From Methylobacterium sp. E-066 (GTDB taxonomy: Bacteria > Pseudomonadota > Alphaproteobacteria > Rhizobiales > Beijerinckiaceae), in the NCBI RefSeq assembly GCF_022829635.1, contig NZ_JAKSYO010000125.1:1-64000 (forward strand): DNA of 64,000 nt. Reading direction: 5' to 3'. The notes beneath the pieces were generated by a model that searched no databases, was not told the DNA's origin, and worked only from the letters and a program-made list of their open reading frames with translations. Below, piece by piece: positions 44,480 through 53,389 of this stretch. Both the position numbers and the translations under genes were made by a program. How positions within the stretch are numbered: position 1 is the first letter of the stretch; every line of letters starts with the position of its first letter.

Positions 44480-45775
44480 TCAGGCGGTTTTCACCGCGTT
44501 GAGGGGCGGGGCCGCCTGCGGGCTGTGCGGGCGCCTGACGAAGATCGCCATCGCGATGACGCCGGCGGCCGCGATCACGGCGGCGATGACGAAGGCGCTG
44601 GCGTAGCCGCCGAGATACTGCACGGCGAATCCCGTGGCGGTCGGCCCGATAATGCCCGAAATGTTGCTCAGCAGGTGGATGAAGCCGCTGACGCCACCGA
44701 CCCGCGCCTCCGGCACCAGCTCGTGGATGGTGGCCCAGCAGGATTGCACCGAGCTCGTCAGCATCAGCACCGCCAGCGCGATCAGCGAGACCGCCACCGC
44801 GGCGTTCGGCGCGGCGTTGACGGTGATCAGCGCGACGCCCGCGATGGCGAGCGGCACGATCGTGGTGATCTTCCGCGCCGCCAGCTTGTCGTCCATGCGC
44901 TTGTACAGCAGGTCGGCGACGATGCCGCCGCCGACATAGCCGACGAAGCCGCAGGCCCAGGGGATCGACGCCACGAACGCCATCTGCTGCACCGGCATGT
45001 GCAGGGCGTCGGTGAGGTAGCTCGGGAGCCAGGAGAGGAAGATGTACAGCGTGTAGTTCACCGCGAACATGCCGAGCCCGAGCGACAGCGTGCTCGGCAG
45101 GAACAGGTAGCCGCGCAACGACCGCTCGTGGTCGGAGGCCGCGAGGTGGGACACGGCCCGGCTGCGCTCGACGAGATCGATCTCCTCCGCGGAGACCCGG
45201 GGATTGTCCCGGGGCCGGTCGGTCATGAGCATTCGCCACGCCACCACCCAGAGCAGGCCGACGGCCCCGATGGCGACGAAGGCCACCCGCCAGCCGTACT
45301 GGATCGCCAGCAGGCCGACGACGGGCGCCGCGATGGCGCTGCCCACGGTCTGGCCCGAGAAGGTGAAGCCGATGGTCCGCGCCGTCTCCTCGCGGGGAAA
45401 CCACGTGGTTATGGTCCGGTTCGTGGTCGAGTTCATCGGCCCCTCGGCGAAGCCGAACAGGGCGCGGACCACGAACATCTGGGCGAAGCCGGTCACCGCG
45501 CCGGTGAGCATGCACAGGACCGACCAGGCAGTCGCCGCCCAGGTGTAGACGCTGCGCGGGCCGTAGCGGTCGGCGAGCTGGCCGCCCACGAAGGCGAACA
45601 GGGCGTAGCCGAAGAAGAACGTGCTGAAGATCACCCCCAGCTCGGAGGGCGACAGGTTGAGGTCCTGCTTGACGAAGGGCGCTGCCACGCCGAGCGCGGC
45701 GCGGTCCATGTAGTTGATGATCCCGGCGATGAAGAGCAGCGTCGCGATCAGGAACCTGTATCGTTTGGCGAACAT
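44480..45775 (-). CDS. MFS hexuronate/aldonate-type transporter
   Basis: A 12-helix ACS-family carrier of 431 aa. Helix 1 reads IINYMDRAALGVAAPFVKQD, close to ExuT/GudP/DgoT proteins. FFGYALFAFVGGQLADRYGP is motif A, and ALFGFAEGPMNSTTNRTITT is the conserved helix-5 segment. GGAGGAAG precedes the ATG at 45775. It follows the lactonase gene by 40 bp (an A/T-rich gap) and precedes udh by 16 bp, so uronate or aldonate uptake is the natural prediction. Confidence 0.9.
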   Translation of the reverse strand: MFAKRYRFLIATLLFIAGIINYMDRAALGVAAPFVKQDLNLSPSELGVIFSTFFFGYALFAFVGGQLADRYGPRSVYTWAATAWSVLCMLTGAVTGFAQMFVVRALFGFAEGPMNSTTNRTITTWFPREETARTIGFTFSGQTVGSAIAAPVVGLLAIQYGWRVAFVAIGAVGLLWVVAWRMLMTDRPRDNPRVSAEEIDLVERSRAVSHLAASDHERSLRGYLFLPSTLSLGLGMFAVNYTLYIFLSWLPSYLTDALHMPVQQMAFVASIPWACGFVGYVGGGIVADLLYKRMDDKLAARKITTIVPLAIAGVALITVNAAPNAAVAVSLIALAVLMLTSSVQSCWATIHELVPEARVGGVSGFIHLLSNISGIIGPTATGFAVQYLGGYASAFVIAAVIAAAGVIAMAIFVRRPHSPQAAPPLNAVKTA

Positions 45776-45815
45776 GGGGCTTCCTCCGGGATCGTCATGT
45801 TTTTGTTGTGTATTT

Positions 45816-46877
45816 TTATAGGAACGCGATCGTGCAGGGGCTCGGGCTCTGGCGTGAGCCCGTCGGCGTGAGGTCGCCGCTGCCCGGGTCGATGGCGAAC
45901 GCGGCCAGGCTGTCGCCCTGCTCGTTGGCGACCAGCAGGTGGCCTCCGTCCGGAGTCAGCGTCATGAAGCGCGGGTCCCGGCCGCCCGACGGCGTCCAGC
46001 CGGCCGGTTCAAGGTGGGCGCCGTCCACCCGGAAGCGCGCGATCCCGTCCTGGCCGCGATTCGAGGCATAGACGAAGCGCCCGCAGGGCGTGACCACGAT
46101 CGCCGCCGCGGTGCTGGCGCCGAAGAAGTCCGGCGGCAGCGTCGGGGCGAGGTGCAGCGGTGTGAGCGTCCCGGATCCCGCATCCCAACGGCAGGTCGCG
46201 ACGGTGGAATCCAGCTCGTTGACGAGGAAGGCGAGGGCGCCGCCGGGGTGGAACGCGATGTGGCGCGGGCCGGCGCCCGGACGCAGCACGGCCTCGGAGA
46301 CAATCTTAAGGTGGTCGCCGTCGAACTTCAGGACGAAGACCCGGTCGAGACCCTTGTCGGGCACGAGCACGTGGCCTCGGTCCGGCGAGAGGACGACGTG
46401 GTGCGGATGGGCGCTCGCCTGCTCGGTCCGGTGAGGGCCTGGCTCGCCCGGCATCGGCAGGACCTGCGCGGCCGGTTCCAGCCCGCCATCGGGGCGCAGC
46501 GGCATCAGCGCGACCGAGCCGCTGGCGTAGTTGGCGACGATCAGGAACCGCCCGCCCGGGTCGAGCGCTTGGTGGACGCTGTTGGTGCCGCCGGTCCCGG
46601 CGCTGCCGAGGCTCCGCAGGGTGCCGTCGGGCGCGGCCGCGAAGGCGGTGGCCGACGTGCCGTCGCCCTGGACGGTGTAGAGCACCGAGCGGGCCGGATC
46701 GGCGACCAGGAAGGACGGGTTCTCCAGCCCGTCGACCCGGCCGAGATGGGTCCAGTCGTCGAGCCCGGCCCCGACGCGGTAGATGTCGATGCCCCGGCCC
46801 CGCGCCCGGCGGCGCGCGGTGGTGAAGCAGCCGACGAAGGCGAGGCCGAGGGGCGGGTGGGGCGCGTCGTCGGTCAT
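45816..46877 (-). CDS. Seven-bladed beta-propeller lactonase (YbhE/Pgl-like)
   Basis: A lactonase-family protein of 353 aa. Repeated blades are visible through DPGGRFLIVANYASGSVALM, SPDRGHVLVPDKGLDRVFVL, FHPGGALAFLVNELDSTVAT, TPCGRFVYASNRGQDGIARF and TPDGGHLLVANEQGDSLAAF. Relatives open 6-phosphogluconolactone or aldarolactones. Next to udh, hydrolysis of galactaro-/glucarolactone is the likely role. It lies 13 bp after the FMN dehydrogenase gene. No signal peptide is seen, so it is cytosolic. No residue discriminates between the possible lactones. Confidence 0.87.
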   Translation of the reverse strand: MTDDAPHPPLGLAFVGCFTTARRRARGRGIDIYRVGAGLDDWTHLGRVDGLENPSFLVADPARSVLYTVQGDGTSATAFAAAPDGTLRSLGSAGTGGTNSVHQALDPGGRFLIVANYASGSVALMPLRPDGGLEPAAQVLPMPGEPGPHRTEQASAHPHHVVLSPDRGHVLVPDKGLDRVFVLKFDGDHLKIVSEAVLRPGAGPRHIAFHPGGALAFLVNELDSTVATCRWDAGSGTLTPLHLAPTLPPDFFGASTAAAIVVTPCGRFVYASNRGQDGIARFRVDGAHLEPAGWTPSGGRDPRFMTLTPDGGHLLVANEQGDSLAAFAIDPGSGDLTPTGSRQSPSPCTIAFL

Positions 46878-46890
46878 GCCGGTCTCCGGG

Positions 46891-48198
46891 TCAGCTCCGC
46901 CGCGGGACGCGGCGCAGGAAATCCGGGTTGAGCTCGGACAGGCGGTTGACCCCGATCAGCGCCATGTCGCGGTTGAGCTCCTCCTTGAGGATCCGCATGG
47001 CGTGCTCGACGCCCGCCGCCCCGCCGAGCGCGGCGCCGAACATGAACGGCCGGCCGAGCAGGACGAAGTCGGCGCCGAGCGCCAGCGCCTTCATCACGTC
47101 GGTGCCGCGGCGGATGCCGCTGTCGACGATGATCTTCAGGCTGCCTTTCTTGGCGGCGATCTCCGGCAGCACGTCGAGGGGCGCGATGGCGTGGTCGAGC
47201 TGGCGGCCGCCATGGGTCGACAGGATGACGCCGTCGGCGCCGCAGCCTTTCGCGATCTCGACATCCTCCGGGGCGAGAAGACCCTTCACCACCAGGTTGC
47301 CGGACCAGCGCTTGCGGATCGCCTCCAGGTTCTTCCACGAGAGCTGGTCCCGGGCGATGGTGTTGCGCACCGCGCCTTGCGACATCATCGGCGGGCCGCG
47401 CTCGGCCTCAGTGTTCTCGAAATGCGGGGCGCCGTGCTTGAGGAAGGTCCGGGCGACGGTGCCCAGCAGCCAGCGCGGGTGGGTCGCACTCTGCCACGCG
47501 ACCTTGGGCGTGACCTTGATCGGCATCGAGAAGCCGCTGCGGGTGTTGTGCTCGCGGTTGCCGAGTGTCGGGGTGTCGGCGGTCACCACGAAGGTCCGGT
47601 AGCCGGTGGCCGCGACCCGGCCCAGCAGGCGGTCGATCCGGGTCTGGTCGCCGGGCAGATAGCCCTGGAACCAGGCCTGCGGGTTCTGGGCGTAGACATC
47701 CTCCAGCTTGATCAGCGACGAAGCGCTGAGGATCATCGGCAGGTTCATCCGCCGCGCCGCCTCGGCGAGCACGATGTCGCCCCGATAGGCGATAAACGCC
47801 GCCCCACCGAGGGGCCCGATCCCGAAGGGCGCCGCGTAGGTGTGGCCGAACAGCTCGGTGGCGGTGTCGCGCCCCGCGGTGTCGCGCATCAGACGCGGCA
47901 CCAGCGCGTAATCGGCATAGGCGCCGCGGCTATGGGCGAGCGCCGCCCCGGTCTCGGCGCCGCCGGCCACGTACTGGAAGATCATGTGCGGCAGCAGCCG
48001 GCGGGCGTGGCGCTCGAAATCGTCGAGCGCCAGCAGATCGCGGAACCGGTAGGGCGTGACCGCGTCGCTGCGCTTGAGACTGGTGACGAGAGCCTGCGGG
48101 CCGGCGATGCCGGGCGCCTCGGCATCGGCCTGGTCCACAATGGCCGAGTCACGCTCCGTCGCCTCCGGGCCGGAGGCCGGCTGGTCGAACGTCGCCAT
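46891..48198 (-). CDS. FMN-dependent alpha-hydroxy-acid dehydrogenase (LldD/GOX-like)
   Basis: A TIM-barrel flavoenzyme oxidising an (S)-2-hydroxy acid to the 2-keto acid, 435 aa. FMN and substrate motifs include VVTADTPTLGNREHNTRSGF, NLVVKGLLAPEDVEIAKGCG, the catalytic His/Arg-containing STHGGRQLDHAIAPLDVLPE and DSGIRRGTDVMKALALGADF. An N-terminal extension of about 45 residues precedes the barrel. The ATG at 48198 has a GGAGGAACGG site. It is first gene of the left arm, divergent from lacI across a 160-bp region with a palindromic operator. Substrate could be lactate, glycolate or a sugar acid. Confidence 0.9.
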   Translation of the reverse strand: MATFDQPASGPEATERDSAIVDQADAEAPGIAGPQALVTSLKRSDAVTPYRFRDLLALDDFERHARRLLPHMIFQYVAGGAETGAALAHSRGAYADYALVPRLMRDTAGRDTATELFGHTYAAPFGIGPLGGAAFIAYRGDIVLAEAARRMNLPMILSASSLIKLEDVYAQNPQAWFQGYLPGDQTRIDRLLGRVAATGYRTFVVTADTPTLGNREHNTRSGFSMPIKVTPKVAWQSATHPRWLLGTVARTFLKHGAPHFENTEAERGPPMMSQGAVRNTIARDQLSWKNLEAIRKRWSGNLVVKGLLAPEDVEIAKGCGADGVILSTHGGRQLDHAIAPLDVLPEIAAKKGSLKIIVDSGIRRGTDVMKALALGADFVLLGRPFMFGAALGGAAGVEHAMRILKEELNRDMALIGVNRLSELNPDFLRRVPRRS

Positions 48199-48251
48199 CC
48201 GTTCCTCCCTAAATTCCGCCGAGCCCGGATCCCCCCGGGCTGGACACCTTT

Positions 48252-48267
48252 CTGAAAGCGCTTTCAG
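48252..48267. promoter_or_regulatory. LacI-family operator (perfect 16-bp palindrome)
   Basis: CTGAAAGCGCTTTCAG is a perfect palindrome with the central CG typical of LacI/GalR operators. It lies 53 bp before the hydroxy-acid dehydrogenase ATG and 91 bp before the lacI start, in the divergent region. A degenerate relative is at 49440-49455. Confidence 0.85.
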
Positions 48268-48358
48268 ATAGTCAGCCTCGCCCGGCGGTGTCAATATACT
48301 GCCGGTCCGCGCCGCGCACAGCGATGCGGGCGGGGTTCGCCAGGAGAGTCGAATTTCA

Positions 48359-49399
48359 GTGTTGGACCTGCCGGGAGAGATTTTGGAACCGCTCGCGCGC
48401 AGCCCGGTGGCGCGGGACGTGGCCCATCGCGCCGGGGTCTCCACCGCGACGGTATCCCGGGTCTTGAACGGCTCGGCCGGGGTCCGTGCCGACAAGCGCG
48501 AGGCCGTGATGCGGGCCGCACAGGATCTCGGCTTCGTCGCCAACGGCGCCGCCCGGGCGCTCTCGACCCGCCGGTTCATGGCGGTGGGCGCGGTGGTGCC
48601 CAACATCGAGAACGAGGCGTTCGTGCGCGTCCTGTCGAGCTTTCAGGAGCGGCTGCGCCAGGCGGGCTACACCCTGGTCGCGGCCAATGCCGGCTACGAC
48701 CTCGAGGACGAGCTGCGCGAGGCGACTTTCCTGCTGGAGCGCGGCGTCGACGGGTTGATGCTGGTCGGCGACATTCACCATCCGGATCTCCATACCCGCA
48801 TCGCCCGGCACGGCATCCCGATGGTGCAGACCTTCAGCCTCTCGCGGGAGCGCCCCTGCGTCGGCTTCGACAACGCCGCCTCCGCGGCCCGGGCGGCGAA
48901 TTACCTGATCGATCTCGGCCATCGCCGCATCGGGGTGATCTCCGGTCTGCGCAAGGACAACGACCGCGGCGGCGCCCGCGTCACCGGCATCGCCCAGGCG
49001 CTGGCGGCGCGCGGCCTGACGCTCGCCCCCGAGCACGACATCGAGATCTCCTACGGCATCGGCGGCGGCCGCGACGGCTTCCGCCAGATGCTGGCCGGCG
49101 GCCCGCCGCCCACCGCGATCATCTGCGGCACCGATCAGATCGCGTTCGGCGCCATGATCGAGGCCCGGGCCCGGGGGCTCGACGTGCCCGGGGACCTCTC
49201 GGTGATCGGCCACAACGATTCCGACTTCGCACCTTTCCTCGATCCGGCGCTGACCACGATCCGGATCCATTCCGCCGAGATCGGCCACGCCGCCGGCGAC
49301 CATCTCATCGCCCGGATGCAGGGTCGGCCGGTGGTGCGGCTCACCCAGATCGACGCCGAGCTGATCCTGCGCGCCAGCACGGCGCCGCCGCGAAGATAG
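48359..49399 (+). CDS. LacI-family transcriptional regulator of the sugar-acid locus
   Basis: A 346-aa repressor. The N-terminal HTH (ARDVAHRAGVSTATVSRVLN, residues about 18-37) is preceded by about 16 extra residues. The hinge (ARALSTRRFMAVGAVVP) leads to a periplasmic-binding-like effector domain with DLGHRRIGVISG and PTAIICGTDQIAFGAMIEAR. GTG at 48359, with AGGAG upstream. It is divergent from the dehydrogenase-to-udh operon and co-directional with the racemase/isomerase pair. The palindrome at 48252-48267 is its likely site. The effector is probably a uronate or aldarate, which is inference. Confidence 0.93.
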   Translation: MLDLPGEILEPLARSPVARDVAHRAGVSTATVSRVLNGSAGVRADKREAVMRAAQDLGFVANGAARALSTRRFMAVGAVVPNIENEAFVRVLSSFQERLRQAGYTLVAANAGYDLEDELREATFLLERGVDGLMLVGDIHHPDLHTRIARHGIPMVQTFSLSRERPCVGFDNAASAARAANYLIDLGHRRIGVISGLRKDNDRGGARVTGIAQALAARGLTLAPEHDIEISYGIGGGRDGFRQMLAGGPPPTAIICGTDQIAFGAMIEARARGLDVPGDLSVIGHNDSDFAPFLDPALTTIRIHSAEIGHAAGDHLIARMQGRPVVRLTQIDAELILRASTAPPRR

Positions 49400-49439
49400 G
49401 CCCGTGACCGAAGCGGATCGGCGATATCTTGCCACCGCT

Positions 49440-49455
49440 TTGAAATCGCTTACAA
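49440..49455. promoter_or_regulatory. Second, degenerate LacI-type operator
   Basis: TTGAAATCGCTTACAA is a near-palindrome (central CG) resembling the palindrome at 48252-48267. It lies 51 bp before the racemase-family ATG and after the lacI stop, so LacI could control the right arm from here. The match is imperfect. Confidence 0.55.
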
Positions 49456-49506
49456 GACGCTGAACGGCGACCGGACGTCGAACCGCGCCACATCCCGGGA
49501 GACAGC

Positions 49507-50178
49507 ATGGCCCCCCGCATCGTCCTCCTGCACGCGACGCCGGTCGCGATGGCTCCGATCCAATCGGCCTTCGCCGAGCGCTGGCCCGAGGCCGAGATGG
49601 TCAATCTGCTGGATGACGGTCTGTCCCTCGACCGGGCCAAGGAGCCGGGCGAAATCTCCGAGGGCATGATCGACCGATTCGTCCGGTTCGGGCGCTACGG
49701 CCACGACATGGGCGCCGACGGCATCCTGATCACCTGCTCGGCCTTCGGGCCGGCCATCGACCGGCTGATCGAGACCGTGCCGGTGCCGGTGCTCAAGCCG
49801 AACGAGGCGATGTTCCGCGCCGCCATTGCCCAAGGGCAGCGCATCGGCATGCTGGCGACCTTCGGCCCCTCGATCGGCACCATGACCGACGAGTTCGAGG
49901 AGTTCGTCGGCCAGTCTGGCCGGCCCGCGACCCTGCGCACGATCCTCGTCGACGACGCCATGGCGCGCCTGCGTGCCGGCGACGCCGAGACCCACAACCG
50001 GCTCATCGCCGAGCGGGCGCCCGAACTGGCCGATTGCGACGCGATCATGCTGGCGCATTTCTCCACCTCCCGGGCGGCCGAGGCGGTGCGCGCCGCCGTC
50101 GCTATCCCGGTCCTGACCGCGCCCCATGCGGCGGTGGACCGGATGCGCGCCATGATCGAGACGGCTGAGGGGGTCTGA
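49507..50178 (+). CDS. Aspartate/glutamate racemase-family protein
   Basis: A 223-aa two-lobed Asp/Glu racemase-fold protein. The first catalytic-type Cys is present (GADGILITCSAFGPAIDRL, near 79). At the second site, where racemases carry Cys, the sequence reads AHFSTSRAAEAV. With a single Cys, ordinary two-base racemisation is doubtful, so isomerase, decarboxylase or lyase-like chemistry is possible. It starts 107 bp after lacI and 3 bp before the isomerase-like gene, behind a degenerate operator. The substrate may be a sugar-acid derivative, but this is inference. Confidence 0.8.
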   Translation: MAPRIVLLHATPVAMAPIQSAFAERWPEAEMVNLLDDGLSLDRAKEPGEISEGMIDRFVRFGRYGHDMGADGILITCSAFGPAIDRLIETVPVPVLKPNEAMFRAAIAQGQRIGMLATFGPSIGTMTDEFEEFVGQSGRPATLRTILVDDAMARLRAGDAETHNRLIAERAPELADCDAIMLAHFSTSRAAEAVRAAVAIPVLTAPHAAVDRMRAMIETAEGV

Positions 50179-50181
50179 TCC

Positions 50182-50979
50182 ATGAAGCTCGGTGCCTTCT
50201 CCGACCGCCTGAGCGGCCATTGCGGCTTCCTGTTCACGGAGCTGCCCCTGCCCGAGCGGTTCGCCGCCGCGGCCAAGGCCGGGTTCCGGGCCGTGGAGCA
50301 TCCGAACCTGTTCGCGACGCCGGCGGCAGAGGTCGCGGGCTGGCTCGAACGGGCCGGCGTGCCCCTGGTCCAGACCGGCTTTCCGGCGGGCGACGCCTCC
50401 AAGGGCGAGAAGGGCTTTGCCGCCCTGCCGGACAAGGTCGCCTATTACCGCTCCACCATCGAGCCGACTCTGGATTACGTGGAGCAGCTCGGCTGCCGCA
50501 TGGTCCATCCGATGGCCGGCGTCCGCCCAGCCGGGGCCGAGCCCGCGCGGCTCTGGGAGACCTATCTCGACAACCTCGCCTTCGCGGCCGACGCCGCCAA
50601 GGCCCGCGGCATGACCGTGATCGTCGAGCCGATCGGCCCGGGTTCCATCGCCGATTACGTGATCGACGACCCGCTCAAGGCCGTGGAGGCGATCCGGGCG
50701 ATCGGCCGGGACAACGTCAAGCTGCTGTTCGACGCCTATCACTGCGTCTGCCTCGGCCACGACCCGGCGGCGCTGATCCGGGCGCACGCGCCCCTGATCG
50801 CCCATGTTCAGATCGCCGACAATCCGGGCCGGCACGAGCCCGGCACCGGCACGATCGCGTTCGACCCGATTGTCGAGGCCCTGGAGGCGGTGGGCTATGC
50901 CGGCTTCATCGGCTGCGAATATCACCCGGCCGCCGGCACCGAGGCCGGCCTCGCCTGGATGCGGGCGGCCTCGGCATAG
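50182..50979 (+). CDS. Hydroxypyruvate isomerase-family protein (OtnI/Hyi-like)
   Basis: A TIM-barrel isomerase of 265 aa. The signature FAAAAKAGFRAVEHPNLFAT and the metal-binding Glu (VIVEPIG), Asp/His (LLFDAYHCVCLGHDP), His (HVQIADNPGRHEPGTG) and the last Glu (FIGCEYHP) are arranged as in Hyi/OtnI. Family members convert hydroxypyruvate to tartronate semialdehyde or 2-oxo-tetronate to its 3-keto isomer. It lies 3 bp after the racemase-like gene, so the two are co-translated. In this locus a four-carbon or three-carbon sugar acid is the likely substrate. Confidence 0.88.
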   Translation: MKLGAFSDRLSGHCGFLFTELPLPERFAAAAKAGFRAVEHPNLFATPAAEVAGWLERAGVPLVQTGFPAGDASKGEKGFAALPDKVAYYRSTIEPTLDYVEQLGCRMVHPMAGVRPAGAEPARLWETYLDNLAFAADAAKARGMTVIVEPIGPGSIADYVIDDPLKAVEAIRAIGRDNVKLLFDAYHCVCLGHDPAALIRAHAPLIAHVQIADNPGRHEPGTGTIAFDPIVEALEAVGYAGFIGCEYHPAAGTEAGLAWMRAASA

Positions 50980-50991
50980 GGCTGGCGGCCC

Positions 50992-53166
50992 TCAGAATCG
51001 CGCCGCGACGCCGCCCAGGATGGTGCGCGGCTGGCCCGGGGTGGCGTAGCGGTTCTGGAAGGCGCGGTCGTAGTAGGTCTCGTCGAGCAAATTATCGACG
51101 TTGAGGTAGACCCGGACATCCGGTGTGATCTGATAATACGAGATCAGGTTCACCACCGTGTAGGCGGGCATCGTGAAGGTCGACAGGGCCGTCCCGGCGG
51201 CACGTTGGCCGACGACGTTCAGCCCGCCCCCGAAGCCGAGCCCCTTCAGGGCGCCGCCCTGGATCTCGTAGACCGCCTGCAGGGCGAGGCTGTTGGCCGG
51301 GACGTTGGCGAGCCGGGTCCCGACCGGGATCGTGTTGTCCCGCGCCACCGCCGCATCGACATGGGTGTAGGTGCCGATGAGCCGCAGGCCCGGCGCCAGC
51401 TCGCCCGCCACGGTGAGATCGAAGCCGCGGCTCTGCACCACGCCGGCGGCGACGCTGAAGGCGGAATCGAGCGGGTCCGTGGTCGGGACGTTGGTGCGCC
51501 GGATGTCGAACACGGCCGCGGTGGCGTTCAGGCGCCCGTCGAGCAGGCCGACCTTCACGCCGGCCTCGTAGCCCTCGCCGCCCTCGAAGGCGAGGGGCTG
51601 GCCGCGCCGGTCCAATGTGGTGCTGGGCTTGAACGAGCGCGCGTAGTTTCCGTAGACCGAGACCGCGTCGGACAGGTCGTAGACCAAGCCGAAGCGCGGC
51701 AGCGCCTCCGTGCCGCGCAGGTTGGTGGTGCGGTTGGTGAGATAGGATGTCGAGTCCTGGCCGACATCCTCGACCCGGACCCCGACCAGGGCGTGCAGCT
51801 GAGGCGTGATGTCGATCTGGTCCTGGACGTAGCCGGCGAAGCTCTCGGTGTGCTGCAGGAAGTTGGTGATGGTGGGCAGGCTGCGCGGCAGCGCCTGTCC
51901 GTAGCGCGGCGCCAGCAGGTCGAGCAGGAACGGGTAGGGCGCGGCGTTCGAGCGGTCGAAGACCTCCCGGTAGCGGTAGCGGTCGTATTCGAGGCCGAGC
52001 AGCAGCGTGTGGTGCAGGAAGCCGGTGTCGAACTTGCCGGCCAGGTTGACCTGCAGATCGGTGTCGGACCAGGTCAGGTCGCGCCATTCCAGGTTCCGGC
52101 GCAGGGTGCGGCCGTCCGGCAGGAAGCCGTTGGCGGCGGCGCCGACGCCCCAGCTCTTCAGGGATCCGCCGAGCACCTGGGCCCCGGCGGTGAGCACCCA
52201 ATCCTGGTCGAACCGGTGCTCGATCCGCAGCTGGCCGAGGGCATCCTGGACCACGCTCTGCGGCAGGCCGGGCTCACTGAGGAAGCGGGAACGCGGCACG
52301 TTGCGCAGCCGGCCCTGGAGGGGGACGATATCGCGGTCGAAGGTCGTGCCGGTGCTGACGAAGGCGCCTTCCAGGGTGACCGTCGTGTCCGCGCTGGGCT
52401 TCCACGCGATCACGGGCGCGACGTGGTAGCGGTCGCCGCTGACGAAGTCGCGAAAACTGCCGTTGTCCTCGACCGCGCCGGTGATGCGGGCGAGCACCTG
52501 ACCGTCCGCGTCGAGCGCCCCGGTGGCGTCGAAGGTGCTGCGCTTGGCGCCGTAGCTGCCGTATTGCGTCCCGATCGCCAGCGACCGTTCGGCCAGGGGC
52601 TGCTTGGTCACGATGTTGAAGGTGCCGCCGGGATCGCCCCGGCCGTACAGGAACGCGGAAGGCCCCTTGAGCACCTCGATGCGCTCGATCGCCACGACAT
52701 CGGGCGTGTTCGGGTAGCCGCGATTGATCGGGAAGCCGTTGCGATAGTAATCGAACACGGAGAAGCCGCGGATCGTGACTTCGGTCAGGCCCAGGCCACC
52801 GAAATTGTTGGAGCGGCCGACGCCGGCCAGGTCGAGGGCGGTGTCGATCCGCGTGGCGGCGGCGTCTTCCAGCACCTGCCGGGGCACCGGCACCACCGTC
52901 TGCGGGACATCACGCAGCGGCGTGTCGGTGCGGGTGGCGCTGACGCTCCGTGACGGGGCGTAGCCCTCCGGGGCCCGGGAGGCGCTACCCTGGCCGGTGA
53001 CGGAGAGCTCCTCCAGAATGACTTCCTGATTCGGATCGGATGCAGGTTTCGCCCAGGCGCAGTCCCAGTTCAGGAGTGCGCCATGTCCGACAAAAAAGGC
53101 CAAGACGGCAACCGCGAGTATCGAATAGGAAGTATTCGATCCGGATTGAGAAGAATTTTTCGCCAC
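50992..53166 (-). CDS. TonB-dependent siderophore receptor
   Basis: An outer-membrane importer of 724 aa from GTG 53166. ATG 53226 would give 744. A signal-like helix (ILAVAVLAFFVGHGALL), a TonB-box-like segment (EVILEELSVTG) and a plug domain (PRQVLEDAAATRIDTALDLA, VLKGPSAFLYGRGDPGGTFN) lead into a 22-strand barrel ending in a terminal Phe (GGVAARF). FhuA-like siderophore receptors share this plug pattern. The first about 30 codons are Ser/Asn-rich and A/T-rich compared with the rest. It appears monocistronic. No iron-box was confirmed, although an inverted repeat lies in the start region. Confidence 0.9.
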   Translation of the reverse strand: MAKNSSQSGSNTSYSILAVAVLAFFVGHGALLNWDCAWAKPASDPNQEVILEELSVTGQGSASRAPEGYAPSRSVSATRTDTPLRDVPQTVVPVPRQVLEDAAATRIDTALDLAGVGRSNNFGGLGLTEVTIRGFSVFDYYRNGFPINRGYPNTPDVVAIERIEVLKGPSAFLYGRGDPGGTFNIVTKQPLAERSLAIGTQYGSYGAKRSTFDATGALDADGQVLARITGAVEDNGSFRDFVSGDRYHVAPVIAWKPSADTTVTLEGAFVSTGTTFDRDIVPLQGRLRNVPRSRFLSEPGLPQSVVQDALGQLRIEHRFDQDWVLTAGAQVLGGSLKSWGVGAAANGFLPDGRTLRRNLEWRDLTWSDTDLQVNLAGKFDTGFLHHTLLLGLEYDRYRYREVFDRSNAAPYPFLLDLLAPRYGQALPRSLPTITNFLQHTESFAGYVQDQIDITPQLHALVGVRVEDVGQDSTSYLTNRTTNLRGTEALPRFGLVYDLSDAVSVYGNYARSFKPSTTLDRRGQPLAFEGGEGYEAGVKVGLLDGRLNATAAVFDIRRTNVPTTDPLDSAFSVAAGVVQSRGFDLTVAGELAPGLRLIGTYTHVDAAVARDNTIPVGTRLANVPANSLALQAVYEIQGGALKGLGFGGGLNVVGQRAAGTALSTFTMPAYTVVNLISYYQITPDVRVYLNVDNLLDETYYDRAFQNRYATPGQPRTILGGVAARF
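53120..53140. promoter_or_regulatory. Inverted repeat in the N-terminal coding region of the receptor
   Basis: The arms ATCGAATA (53120-53127) and TATTCGAT (53133-53140) are perfect complements around a 5-nt GGAAG spacer, in an unusually A/T-rich patch. It falls about 26 bp inside the receptor ORF if translation starts at 53166. It could be an operator or simple coincidence. Confidence 0.3.
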
Positions 53167-53389
53167 GTTCTCAGGCCACGCTACATCGAGGCCGCCGAGA
53201 TGGTGGAGTGGGACCGGTAGGGTCAAGCTTGCCGAGCGAAGCTCGCGCGGCGCAAAACTTGGAATGATTTCGACCTGGCTGCGGATTAGCTTACGAAGAC
53301 TCGAAGCTGCTCCACGACATCTTCGACCTGTTGCCGCCCGGCAACATTCTTGCCGGCTGGTTCAGACGGGTCTCGCGGATGTGGCTCCG

